In this document: in pieces, positions 13,001 to 24,911 of the stretch
Layout of the letters: each line of letters begins with the position of its first letter
Position numbering within the stretch: the first letter of the stretch is position 1
Position numbers and translations under genes: made by a program
The notes under the pieces: generated by a model
The model's database searches: none
Seen by the model: only the letters and a program-made list of their open reading frames with translations
What the model was told of the DNA's origin: nothing
Source of the DNA: Zantedeschia hybrid cultivar
Taxonomy: Eukaryota; Streptophyta; Magnoliopsida; Alismatales; Araceae
Direction: 5' to 3'
Length of the DNA stretch: 64,000 nucleotides
Assembly: GCA_030544215.1 (NCBI GenBank)
Contig: JARZZO010000003.1
Location: 568,001-632,000, forward strand

Positions 13001-13589
13001 CGGAGGTGAGATCGGCATGACAGCCTTCCACTTGGCAACGAGAAATTTGCAGGTTTTGATGCGACACCCTGGACTTGCTTGCTGTTAGTGTAGGAATTGC
13101 GGGAACAGATATGTGCTTCCCATTCTTCTCGGTGCAGGCATGTTCAAAGTAAGTCCTTTTTCCAAGTTTTAGGCCAATCAGCGGCTCTGCGGAGCCGCCA
13201 GAGGCTGGCAGCAGTTCCCTCGACGTTTCAGTGAGCTCCTCCACTCTGCCCGGTTCTTTCCTTGTGATGGTGGGATCCCTAGGAACTGCCTCAAAATTGA
13301 TCACCATCGCTCTGGGCCCAGCTCTCGGTACTGCAGAATCCATGGAAGCAGGGAAGGGGCTCTTGGAGGAACAGCCGTTGCCCATATCAGATGCAGAGCA
13401 ACTCCCACTTCCAGTACTTCCACCGCCACCACCACCACCACCTGAATATGAATACAGAGGAGGAGACCCGTGGTCGATTTCCCAGTCCGTTAGCTGGGCC
13501 TGCTTGGGGTTGTGGCCTGATTTGGCATACAAGGAGGCTACGCTTCCCCAGCGCCACTGAGTTGGAGTAGCCTTGGAGTTGCAGTCCAT
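7040..13589 (-). CDS. SPL: SQUAMOSA promoter-binding-like (SPL) transcription factor, miR156-targeted
   Basis: Encodes a plant-specific nuclear SBP-box DNA-binding protein (GTAC-core sites) of the miR156/SPL growth-phase pathway. Exons on the minus strand, all with GT-AG borders, are 13589-12898, 12522-12395, 8944-about 8677 and 7365-7040. Exon 1 starts MDCNSK and has a Gly run, the subgroup motif EPLIGLKLGKRTYFE (residues 135-149) and the first part of the SBP domain from residue 185 (CQVEGC, then CQQCSR). Exon 2 completes the domain with the second zinc site and the nuclear-localisation stretch KRSCRRRLSDHNARRRK. Exon 3 has RQQ and NQSPFG as in rice OsSPL12/OsSPL3. Exon 4 has GAPD, then APSLLS over the miR156 site, and ends DVNHLD. 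Read in frame, exon 3 meets a TGA at 8720-8718, giving 348 residues. The exon 3 tail that matches the family, and exon 4, lie in another frame. This suggests an indel or a wrong exon 3 border. Confidence 0.88.
7292..7311 (-). promoter_or_regulatory. miR156 target site in SPL exon 4
   Basis: The plus strand reads TGACAGAAGAGAGGGAGCAT. It matches canonical miR156 (UGACAGAAGAGAGUGAGCAC) at 18 of 20 positions, differing at miRNA positions 14 and 20. The SPL mRNA, from the minus strand, would therefore pair over the seed and the cleavage site at positions 10-11. In exon 4's frame the site encodes APSLLS in place of the usual ALSLLS. Regulation by miR156 is inferred from family knowledge. Confidence 0.88.
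8341..8520 (-). mobile_element. Au-type tRNA-derived SINE in SPL intron 3
   Basis: Read on the minus strand, this segment has a tRNA-like head with the B-box-like run GGTCATGGGTCCAAACCC. It continues with GAAAGCCTCTTTGCA, the TAGGCTGCGTACAATTGACC core typical of plant Au SINEs, then AGACCCTGCA and a short T run. Diverged copies of a target duplication (TCTAGTGATTTCAA at about 8327-8340 and TCCAGTGATTTGA at 8521-8533) flank it. The element is intronic and degenerate. Confidence 0.75.
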
Positions 13590-14420
13590 GTTCCCCTTGC
13601 AAGAGAGAGTCGCTCGCTTGCCTCTTCACAGAAGATGGTGGTGATGCCGCGGGAGGTGGTTGTCATCCATGAGCAGCTGCTGGGAAGCTCTCTGCCGAAA
13701 GCAAGGAAAAGATCAAAGGAAGGAAGGCAGGCGGGCACTGGCAGGGGAAGGAGCGGAAACAAGGGTGGACACTGGACAGGACAGTGAGTGAGGACAGGTA
13801 TTGGAGGGAGAGAAGAGCCAAAGTGCAAAGGCACACGAACGAGCGAAAGCTTCCCCGACGCCGACGGACCGACCGGACGCGGCTACAAACAGCAAAAAAA
13901 CCAGGAAATCTCTACCCAAACAACTCCCCCATTTTGTTTGTTTTCTTTCCTCTCTCTATCTCTCTCTGGTCATGCACACACATGCATAGGGGGAGAGAAA
14001 GAGGGAGAGAGGTAGGTCTGTTGGTGTTTTAAGAAGAGATGACAGCCAACGGACGAGCCTCCTCGTCCTCACTGGTGTCCCTGTCCCATCGATCTATCAG
14101 ACAGGTCACGCACCGCGAGGAAGAAGGAGATGCAGCTAATGAGGAAAAGAGAAGGAGCATCCGTCTGTCCGACAGCAGTAGTGGCCTCAACACATGGATG
14201 GCGGCAGCAGCTAGCAGAGTCTGCCTTCGTAAAGTGAGCAAGTGAGAAAGGCCTCGTGTCAGATGTGTCAGTCATGCATGCACATCCCATCATCCGCTTC
14301 GACCGGGAAAGTGATCCATGACAAGAAGAGTTGAGTCCCGGATTCTGATACCTATAATAGATAATTTTCTCCTTGCCCATTCATATCCCAAATAAATAAA
14401 TTTGGCCCTCCCTGGCCCCC
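13590..14420 (-). promoter_or_regulatory. SPL 5' leader and proximal promoter region
   Basis: Sequence upstream of the SPL start codon on the minus strand. It is GC-richer than its surroundings and has a GA/GGGAGA purine tract (plus strand) at about 13990-14012. A long leader is likely, but I cannot fix a transcription start or an unambiguous TATA box. ORFs of 60-108 codons here lie in compositionally biased DNA and lack family motifs. Confidence 0.4.
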
Positions 14421-17400
14421 CTCCTCCTCCTGATCTCGTCTTTCTTGCCTCATGTGCTTCTCGCCCGTCTTCAATCGGATTGAAATCGTCTATTCTATTT
14501 CTTCTACATCACTTGTATTCTACTCATTCTGATTGATCTATAATCTTCAATCCTTCAAAAGTGGCGACTTTTAGGCGCGGGCCGACAGTGGAGGGCGCAA
14601 ATGAATGATGCGGCTGTAAGTAAGATAAGCGGGTGGTTCTGTCCGGTCTACAGAGTACGGCTTCCCCATCCCCCCAAACAAACCCCAAACCCAGCAGTCC
14701 TCACTGCAAGATTACCTCCTCCTTCCTTCACCAATTGTCCCCAACACAGAGCAGGCAAAGCCAGGCGTCGCTTCCGCTGCCCTGTCCTGCTCACCAGCTC
14801 CTTTTCCGTCCGCACCGGCGAGGCAAAATCTCAAGTCCCAACCGCTGTGGGCCCTACTGCCTCCAAGTTAGGGGTTTTGGAATTCTTCTTTTTATTCTTT
14901 TATGAAAGATTTTTTATTTTCTTTTAAGATTAATTACTATTTTAAAAATAAAATTTTGTTATTAAAAATTTATTAAAAAAGTCAAATCTTGCATGAATTA
15001 ATGTTAAATCTCAACCGATCTACCGAGAGAGAGCTACAGGAAGAGAGGTTTGATTTTTTTCTTTCTTTCTGATTTTTTCTTTTTTTTTTGTGAAGTCCAC
15101 ACACAAGAGAAGTTTTGAGATAATTTCTCTCGATTAGGGCACGAAAACTTTCCTGTAACCTTTCATTTTCGAGAAAGTCAATTCTAAAGCAATAAATTTT
15201 CTCAAAAGAGAGAACTTTTTCCTCCTACTTTTTTTGCCTATAATATAATACTCTGTTATCTGGATTAGAGATTTTCTTTTATATAACAATATGCATGTGA
15301 GAATAAAGATTAAGAGGAACGGACCATGGACGGTGCATGCCATATTAGGGTCTGATTACAAATTAAACTGTAAATCCGAGTGGCAGGCGGGCATTATTGA
15401 AACCTTTTGTGATTGCTCATGTTTTACTCGATTGATTACTCATCGGCCTGCATTATTGAGTTTGATTATTTGTCTACTAGCTGTTCCTCTCCTATCCCTC
15501 TTTCTTTCTCTATATTTGTATGCCGTATGATGTGCGTGCATCGCACACGTGCATTAGAGATGGATGGATATATAGGAGTGGGGGAGTGAGCATAGGGATT
15601 GAAGATTTATTGGAATCTTTTGGAATTGCTCATTCTTGATTGATTATTCATCCACCTGCATAATTGGATTTGATTATTTGGCTACTATTCCTCTCCCATC
15701 TCTCTTTATGCACATATAATAGCAGTAGGGACTGAAGGGTACATAATTGGGAGATGATTGATGGGAATCTGACTGGCTTCGTCTGCATCTGGTCCCAGCT
15801 ACAAGCAGCAAACCATGGGTGGTGGGTCAGGCATTATATCTCTCTCTCTCTCTATATATATATATGGTGCATGTGGTATCCAAAAGTGACAGGGATGAAG
15901 AGAGGGAAATAAATAAAGGGAATCAACCAGCAGATAGATAGATGGGATCTCCAACTCTCTCCCAACCACCCATCCTTGCAGTTGCCAGTTAGAGATGTCT
16001 AGTGTACGTAGTACTAGTCCACCACCATGGGGTGGAATGGGAAACCAAACCACAACATGCCATGGAGTGATTGCCGGCTGAACTGAACTGACCTCACCTG
16101 ACCTATGTGCACTCCCATCACCCATCTTGATTTTAAAAGAGAGATCCTTTAGGCTTCCTTCCTATATTTATATTTATGCATGCCTTTAGATGGACACGTG
16201 AAAAAGAGGTATATCTATATTGTTCTATTATTTTAGAGACAAATGACCTCCACTCCCGTCTCGGATATATATAATCATGTATACAGTGGAGATACACAAA
16301 AATCTAAAAGAAAAGAGTCTAGATTATCTCTAGTTTCGAAAGAGAGATTCTCACCTCCGGATTCGCATCTCCTAGACCTTTTATATGGATCCTAAAATTC
16401 TATTGACTAAAAAAAATTACATATATGTGTGTGAGACTTACTCCATTTATGAGAATTTAAAATGTAGATTTCAACTAATAGCATTTAAAGGCCCACGCCG
16501 AAATGGTCCAGGTGATCCCATTCCCCCACCCCTACCCCAGGTGTGATCTATGCTATTATGCATGCAGTGGATCGACTTCACCCGCCATGCACGCCGTTGT
16601 ATGGGTCTCAAAACGATTTGCATGGGTGCATTAAGTAGAATGAACTCTAATAAAGTAAAAAAATGATATTTGGAGGGAAGACTTTTCCATTTCTTTTCTT
16701 TTAGGGAAAATTACAAAAAAAAAAACATAAAAACATTTCAACTATCTAATAGGGATACTATAAGTTCAACCTCCCAAAAGTCATATTTTCTCTAATATCC
16801 TACTTAAAATTTCCTCAAGTACTATTCTACAAATAAATTGTCCTAATTTAGATCTATATGATATGGCTTTCATATCTTTGATCCAAAAAATATCTAAGTG
16901 AGACCCTTATTACTCTTTAATTACCTAAAAGGATACTGATAATATTAGAAACTATCAAGAAAAGTCATTCATCTAAATTTTAGAATCGAGAAGAAACTCC
17001 TAATTTGTATATATGATCAATAAAAGGACAAACATGTCAAAGTATTATGAAGTGATATTTCACTTTTGAATTCTATTCAATGCATAAAATAAGTATATAT
17101 GATCATACTAATAATTACACGACTTACTTTTTACATTAGGTTGAGATAATGAATTGCTATAATTAGCAATATTAAGACAATCTATTTGTAAAAAGATTGA
17201 GGGTATTTTTGATAGTATATTAGAAGCCTCCTATGGGTATGAACTTTAGGAGGAGTGCTCCTTTTAGATATTTAAAACTTATGTTGCCCCTAATGGATAT
17301 ATGAAAAGGTTTATGCCCTTTTTGGTAACTTTTTTCCTTTCCTTTATTCGGTTGGCATGGACTAGTTGTCTACATCTTTTTTCTTCAAACTTAACAACCT

Positions 17401-17927
17401 TACCATTGTGTAGTTTTCATGAAAATGCCCCCAGCTGGTTACAACCCTTCTCGAGTGAGAGACTTGACACAGTAGGCTTTATTTATTTCCTCATACTAAG
17501 ATCTTCAAATAATCGCAAGCTTTATAACTTGCAAGCTTTTTATGCTATCCATGATTCTAGATATATTGCTTGGTTAGGTTATGCATGTCAGATTGGGTAA
17601 GCTGTGCATAAAATTAAGCACAACCAATTTATGATTAAAATTGTAGGATCTGTTAATTAGTTCAAGTCCCATACAGTAATTACTACAAGGAGGTGAACTT
17701 CTCTGGGGCTTTCACTGTGTCTTTAAAGTTCCATCCCCTTTTCCTCTTTCCATTTCTTCCCACTACGTACTTTGCATCATTCCTCTTACCAATATCGACC
17801 GGTTGTGGATGGGTGTTAGCCTTTGGTGATTACGGTGTGCTGGCCTTTTCTCCAATGCTCCCAGGAAAGATCCCGCAGGATCTTGAGTTCTTGTTCTCCT
17901 TTAGAACATTTATTTGGACATTGCAAG
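14421..17927. other. Intergenic region upstream of SPL
   Basis: No gene was recognised. The sequence is AT-rich, with diverged local repeats (for example the ATTGAAACCTTTTGTGATTG and GGAATCTTTTGGAATTGC blocks near 15400 and 15615). ORFs of about 100 codons at 14601, 15799 and 17301 have no family signature. Confidence 0.5.
15839..15865. repeat. Compound (TC)n(TA)n microsatellite
   Basis: A run of TC dinucleotides passes directly into TA dinucleotides. Confidence 0.9.
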
Positions 17928-18336
17928 TAGGGATGTAACCTGGGCGGACTAAGTGATTATGTGATAATATGGGTTCAATTTATATTCAAAATAGTTCAGT
18001 CCAATTTCAATCCAATTCAAATTCAACTCAAATTTAACTCAGATTTAATTCAAATTGAGCACAAATTCAACTCAAATTTAGTAGTGGCCGGGCTGTGTTA
18101 GGTTGGATAGGGCTGACTCTATTTGTAAAAAGTTTGTTAGAAATATTTTTCTTTTTGTATTAATTAATATAAAAATAAATAGATTAAACCGGACCAGCCC
18201 AATTTCAGTACAACCTAATCTAAATTTGACTAATGCCAACTCAAATTTAACTCAACCCAGTTTAGATAACTTAGGCCAATCCATTTACTATAATAGAGAT
18301 TTGACCGAAGGGTTAGCCCGTCCAAGTGACACCCCA
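17928..18336. mobile_element. MITE-like element with GGGRTGTMA termini
   Basis: The left end reads TAGGGATGTAACCTGGGCGGA. The reverse complement of the right end reads GGGGTGTCACTTGGACGGG, giving an imperfect terminal inverted repeat of about 20 bp. The interior is rich in AACTCAAATTTAACTCA-type runs and lacks coding capacity. The ends resemble those of the element at 63534-63789, so the two probably belong to one family. No clear target-site duplication was seen here. Confidence 0.5.
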
Positions 18337-21209
18337 ATATATAACAAACCTATAGCATCCAATTTAAAAGTAGTTGATGGTGACACTAGTGCGGTTGATC
18401 AGTGCTACAGTATTCATTGTTGGAGCAGAAACAGCAGCTGTTTCCCTGTTCTCTTTTGTCCACCCCCCCACTCTTTCCCTTCGTGTGAGCGCACGTGTAC
18501 ACTTTTGTGTGTGTATGTGCCGTGTACTAGTGTGTCCGTGTCACTACTTAGGTTAGGCCGGTAGCAGGAGTGACAGATCCAACCAATCATGCTCTCTCAA
18601 CCCTCTCTCCTATGCAACGTATGACGTGAATCTTAGGTAGAGTTCGAAAATGCTGTGAATTTTTTTTTGATTTGGTTAAAACCACTTTGTCAAGCTGTAG
18701 ATTCTATAGAGAGTACTGCAGAGACATAAAAATAACAAATTATTTTAATTCTACATCGGATATTGTAAAAAGTAAGCGTGTGCTAAATTTTCACTCTTCC
18801 ACAAGTACTATTGAATATGATGTTGCAATTGGCTAAAAAGATCAAAGAAATTAGCCGAACTATACATGCGGTCGTCACGAGCAGTGAGAAGGACGCATGA
18901 TCATGGATGGTGCAAATTTACAAGTAAAATCTGATGGTTGATATTTGGTTTAGACAGATGGAATTAATATCTGTGAATATTAATCCTTTGTTTCGCTTTT
19001 ATATAGTAAAAGTAAATAGTATAGATACCATTAAATGAGTTTCGGAGCTCATATATATCACTTGTATGAGTCCCTTCTTCTAACTACTAATTTATCCACA
19101 TTTAGTAAAATATATGTTGGGATAGTTAAAAAAAATACGCACTTTCATTTCGTTTGATTGCTCTTCTACGTACCATGAATTTTATCATTTTCCTTCAATC
19201 ACACAGATTGAACAAAATGTCCATAAAAAATGCACTTTTTCTTGGACTGCAATAAAGCCGGCCCCCTCCGGTTCCACACACACGACTATGAATTGTCGAA
19301 GGTCCCTTTTTGTACCACAAATATCTTTTATATCTTGAACATTTTTTTGGCAATGATTTGAGTTGAAGTGACAACAAATTTAGACAAGAACTCATCCTAA
19401 AATAGATGAGCCCTTCTCTAATACTATTTTATCCATGTTAGTGGAAAATGTTGAAATATTTTTAGTCAAATACTATTTTATATTAACTTTTTGTTAATTT
19501 ATCTTTAAAGACACTCTATAAGTAGATATATAAGAATATCCCTCAAAATGCACTCGTTAAATTACCACGAAAATCCTTCTACGTACACATACAATTCTGA
19601 ATAATTGTCCCAAATCTCCCTTGTACCACAAATATCTTTTACATCCAGACCCTTTTTCCGATATTAGTTTGAATAAAAATGAGTTGAAATCCAGAGGATC
19701 TTGTTCCTCCATTTGTCTTGTCATTATGACATTTTGGTACAATGGAACGACATGTAAGGCATGAACGGCTCAACAAGTCCATAAGGAATGGCTTCACTTG
19801 AGGGCTCAACTGCAGATCGATGTAGTGAGATGAGAACACTCTTGCTCGTAGGTATATACGTCCCAAATTTGCAGTACATCTCCAGTCGACCTCCTATTTT
19901 TTATATGGGATTGAACTATATATATATATATGTGATAAACTAACGATTACAACCCTAGATGCAGGCAATCTTATCTCATTAATTATCACTCATTTTTCTC
20001 TGCGATCGATCCTTGCGTCTTCTTTTCCATCTAGTTTTGACACAAGGGCGTGCGTCAGATAGATGCAGAAATTAATGCCTGATCGATGCATGTGTGAACC
20101 CCACTTGCCGCTTGTCATTTTTCTCTTCTCATGCATGCGGTTGAATATAATATATAGAAGAAGTGGAAAGGAGAAAAGGAAAGGGCGCTGCTAATTAAGA
20201 GGAGCACCAGAAAGAAAATTTTGCAATGGACATGGTACTGCTAGCTGCTACTTATCCACTCTGGGGCATGGTACTGCTAATCCAACTCGATCTGCCAGAC
20301 AGATTCTATCCAATGGAGTACTCTGATCAGGAAACGAGGGGTGGTCATGGAGGATCTAGGAACAAGGCCATTTTTATTGGAATGAGGGTCACCTCCAGGA
20401 GTCGGGAGATAATAACTCTCATCATAGGATCACCTACGTAAATGCAGATTTTTTGATACCAATTAAAATTGACGTTAAATGTATTAAAATGATGGAAGAG
20501 CTAAAACCATAAAAATTAAGGGATCAGATCTATAAGACTTTCATGGTGACGATGATTCGGATAATCCAACTATCTAATCCCAAACCATGCATAGAGATAT
20601 TGCTTTTGCCCAGATCTCCTTGTACGTACATTACGGACAACTTTTTTTTTTTTTTTTTTGATACTAGGACAAGGAATGTGGGGCCTATGAATATATATTA
20701 TCCTAGACAACTAACAGAGGCAGCCTTTGCACGCATGAGAGCTAGCTAGCACTGTTAATGTTAGGTAGGTTTAATCTAATTATTGAAGATCGAGTAGACG
20801 TCGTACGTCCCTGCAGATTATTGGTCGTGGGCATATCATTGGTACGGGCCAACTTCAGCTGCTAGCGCCGGAATTTTTTAATTTTATTAACATTTTCTCA
20901 CGTAATTATATTTTAAAGACTAGTCAAAAGATGAATAGTGACAGTATCTTCAAATTATACGAGAGAACATTGAAAAGTCTATAAAAAAGGTAATCCTCAT
21001 TATAATCTTCCCAAATATATACTTCACCTCGATCAAGTACTTCCGCTCTAGTCCTCGTCCTCTACTTTGCCTTTTCACCGTACACACACACATATGCTCT
21101 TATATATAGTGAACTGCACCCGTACGTACATGTAAACCTAGCTATAGCATCTGACGTAGCTCAGTTAATAATTAAGCCTGATCAATAAACGCGGTAATAA
21201 ACTATATAA
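18337..21209. other. Intergenic region and 3' flank of the ACOS5-like gene
   Basis: No gene was recognised. Two related blocks at about 19060-19440 and 19560-19880 share words such as TACCACAAATATCTTTTA, suggesting an old duplication. The bases just above 21100 probably include the 3' UTR of the minus-strand gene that ends at 21210. Confidence 0.5.
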
Positions 21210-22856
21210 TTATTCTGGGCGGCCGGCATGCGTGTTGCTGGCCTCCCCCCGCTGCATCTTCTTGGCCATCTCCTCCCTAAGAAGCCTCCTCATGATCTTG
21301 CCCGATACCGACTTGGGGATGGAGTCGGCAAACTGCAACAACCTGATCCGCTTGTAGGAGGCCACGTTGGAGGCCACATACCTCATCATCTCCTCCTCAC
21401 GCTCGCCGGCGCCCGGTGCTAATACCACGCACGCTGCCGGGATCTCACCTGCCTCCTCGTCGGCCACCCTGCAAGCATGCGTGTGTTGTAGGTAAGTGCA
21501 CAGCGACTTTACAACAGGTTACTTAAATTGTAATTAGAAGCGATGGGATAGCTATAGCTAGACGTTTGAATGTGCTCTAATTGTTAATATATTTATCATC
21601 TCAACATCAGAGTTGTGAACTGTCGAGTGCACGTCAATATTGTAAACTGTGTCCTTATTATTAAGGGATGGAAGAGTTATACATGTATTGGAGATGGACG
21701 TGTATGGTGGTACGTAGGAAAAATGAGAGTGTGCGCTTACGGGAAGACGGCGGCATCTTGGACGGAGGGATGCGACAGGAGGATGGCTTCAAGCTCGGCG
21801 GGAGCCACCTGTATGCAGGTCAACAAATGATCATATCCTTAAATTATCTCGCCACATGTATACTAACTTAATTACACAGAATTCTTTTCAATTAATTCAT
21901 CCCTGTGTCTCTCTGTGCATGCCAGGAATTAGACAAAAGAATATATACATCGTCTCGATCGCTTCCTGGAAGTTTCCTTAGCCGGAGAGAAGGCAACACC
22001 AAGCTAGGGAAGAAATTCTCTTATTAATGTATATATTTACTGATTTGAAGTCAATAAATATGAGAAAAAAATTTGTAGAAAACTCTCTCACGTTTCTCCG
22101 GAAGGAGGGGGGACGTGAGAAGGTTTTCTGCAAATATATTAAGAATTTGGATGTGCAAGTGAAGATGGAACTCAATAAATGCATAGAAGGGTGATTTTTA
22201 GAAACAGCCCTCACATGCAACTTTTTTTAATCCCCATGAGGGGAACTCCTTTCCCCACTTTGCATTTGCAGAGTCCTCTCCTCACATGCACCTTCTCCTC
22301 ACTTGCACTTATAAGAACCTGACTCATATCTTAATGAGGAGATCACAATCCCTCAACGAGGGTTTTAAATTTATTGTGAGAAGCGTATATGCTTTAAAAC
22401 GTGTACGTCTCATTATCGTAAGAATACTGTTAGGGCACTCTTCTTACCTTTTCAAAAGAAAGAATTCAAGTGAAGGAGTTTTTTTTAAATTATCAAGTAA
22501 AAATGTAATAACATTTTAAAGTATTAATCTCTCTTATTTACCCACCTCAGCTGGATACTGGATAAGAAAAGTGAAAAAATTTTCATCATGATCCAGATCA
22601 GTGCATGGTCATAGTATATATGTATTTATTGAGCAGAAAAAAACTGAGCATGTGGATGGGATTATTGGCTAACGAGGACAGGACATGTACAGATGGGGCC
22701 TGTTTAAAGGCACATGGCAATGTACGGATTTCCTAGCTCCCTGCATCCTTCGTCTGCCTTCTTCTCCAACCCACTCTGCCATATGAAGGGCGGCGGCGGC
22801 ATGCACATAGGGTAACAGTAAATTAATGTTACTTGGTCATGTTGTGCCTTTTGCGG

Positions 22857-22937
<81 letters not shown>

Positions 22938-24459
22938 AACTGGCCATATGATCGGGAGGTTAAAAGAGACATGCATATTGTTTGGAGAGGAGATCCTCTC
23001 GGCAAACATTTGGATCGGAGTTCAGTAGTATTGAGAGGGGAAGAATCCATGTATTTTCTAACTTTTAGGATCATAAGAGAATTTTATTACAATGTTTAAC
23101 CTCCCTTGCCCTCTCAATACTGTTGGATTTTGGTCCAAAAGTGCATGTACTGACAGGATCTCTTCTCTATTGTTTGATGAAGGAAATTTCCTTGGTGCTG
23201 CGAATGACCGACTGACGTTGAAAACGGTGCGTGATCATTGCATGATAGCTTAATTAATTATTGGAAGGACTAGTGGGGGTTACAAACGGAAAACAGGTCC
23301 AACTAAGATACATCATATATAATTCATTAATATTCACTTTGTTTGCGGAATAGGACCGTAATAATCGGTATAAAAGTCCTATTCTGATTTGATTGAAGGG
23401 ATGCCTAATTCCTCCAATTCCTTCAACTTTCTAAACTTTACCTGGAATATCTAATTCTCCAAATTCTCTCAATTTTACCTTTTATTTCACTCCTTATTCC
23501 ACTTATTCCTACCAACTCACTTGAAATAGCGTATTGTAATTTTTCTTATTTTGAGTGGAATACCAACAACTTATCAAGTCAAAATACCTCTTATTCTAGT
23601 TTAAGAAATTCTTAAAATTTTATTTTGATTTAAATTATTTTGCAAACAAAGTCACATTAAGAGATAATTTCATATCTTAATTACTCTTAAAATTTAAAAA
23701 TACTATACTAATTACTTTCATGTTATCCTATACATATCCTCCTAACATGTATAAGATTTCAAAATTAATTACTACGTAACGTGCAGAAATATTTCATATA
23801 TGTCATTAAAACGAGGTATTAAACAAGGTTATAAAAGCTAGCTACGAATAACTAACCAAGGGAATCGAAGGGTCCAGGACCTCCTACGTAATTAACGTAC
23901 GTGTACGTGCGCACGTGTGGAGTGGAGTAATTTATTTACCTGGAAGCCCTTATACTTGATGAGCTCCTTGATGCGGTCCACGATGAAGACGTCACCGTCG
24001 TCGTCGACGTAGCCGACGTCACCCGTGTGAAGCCACCCCTCCGGGTCCACAGTCTGCTCCGTCTCCTTCTCCCTCTTGTAGTAACCTGATCTCAGAGCTT
24101 AATTTAATTAATTAAAATTTGAATGATGAAAGGAAATTAATTATTAAAGCACACACACACATATATGGCGAGCACATAAATAATTAAGAAGACCCTACCA
24201 TCCCATCCCATCCCAACACACAACACACACTGGTGGAGCTCGTAAAAAAGGATGAATATTGGATCTGTTAATTAAAACAGATCAAGGTACGTAAGTCGGG
24301 CAAATTAATTAATTAGAAATATATATCCAAGGACGCCGCTTAGGACGATGGTTTATATATATTAATTGTTCACTTTCGAATTAGATAAGTATACAGAAGA
24401 GTGTAATAGCGGGTATTAATTCATTCTTACAGTGGGTTTGGTCATGAGCCTTGCATTTT

Positions 24460-24498
<39 letters not shown>

Positions 24499-24817
24499 AT
24501 TAAAGACGTTCGAAACTAGTGAGATTTTCTTTTCCCTTTTAACCATTTACCGCTTCTTGGCTCCTCTCAGTGTTGGCGGAATGGCACGCCAAAACAGAGG
24601 CAAGGGGTGCACGTTGACAGCCACACCAACTGCGGCAGTTGCATGGCGGGTGATCGCAATAAAAAGTTTTCAGGTAGTTCGCCAGATGAATATGTATAGA
24701 TGAGGGATAGCCCGACATAACTTAAATACTATGATATGTGGGATACGGACACGAGTGTCACGTGCGTCGGACACGATAATATCTTAAAAATAGGATATTA
24801 AGACACGGAGAACATAC

Positions 24818-24911
<94 letters not shown>

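Noticed and set aside
13784..14380. Several ORFs upstream of SPL
   Set aside because: They are low-complexity, overlap on both strands, and lie in the probable leader and promoter.
18103..18564. A 153-codon ORF
   Set aside because: Its first half lies in a MITE-like element with NLNLTNANSNL-type low complexity, and there is no gene signature.
22704..23099. ORFs with IYIYIYIY runs
   Set aside because: They are translation of a TA microsatellite on both strands.
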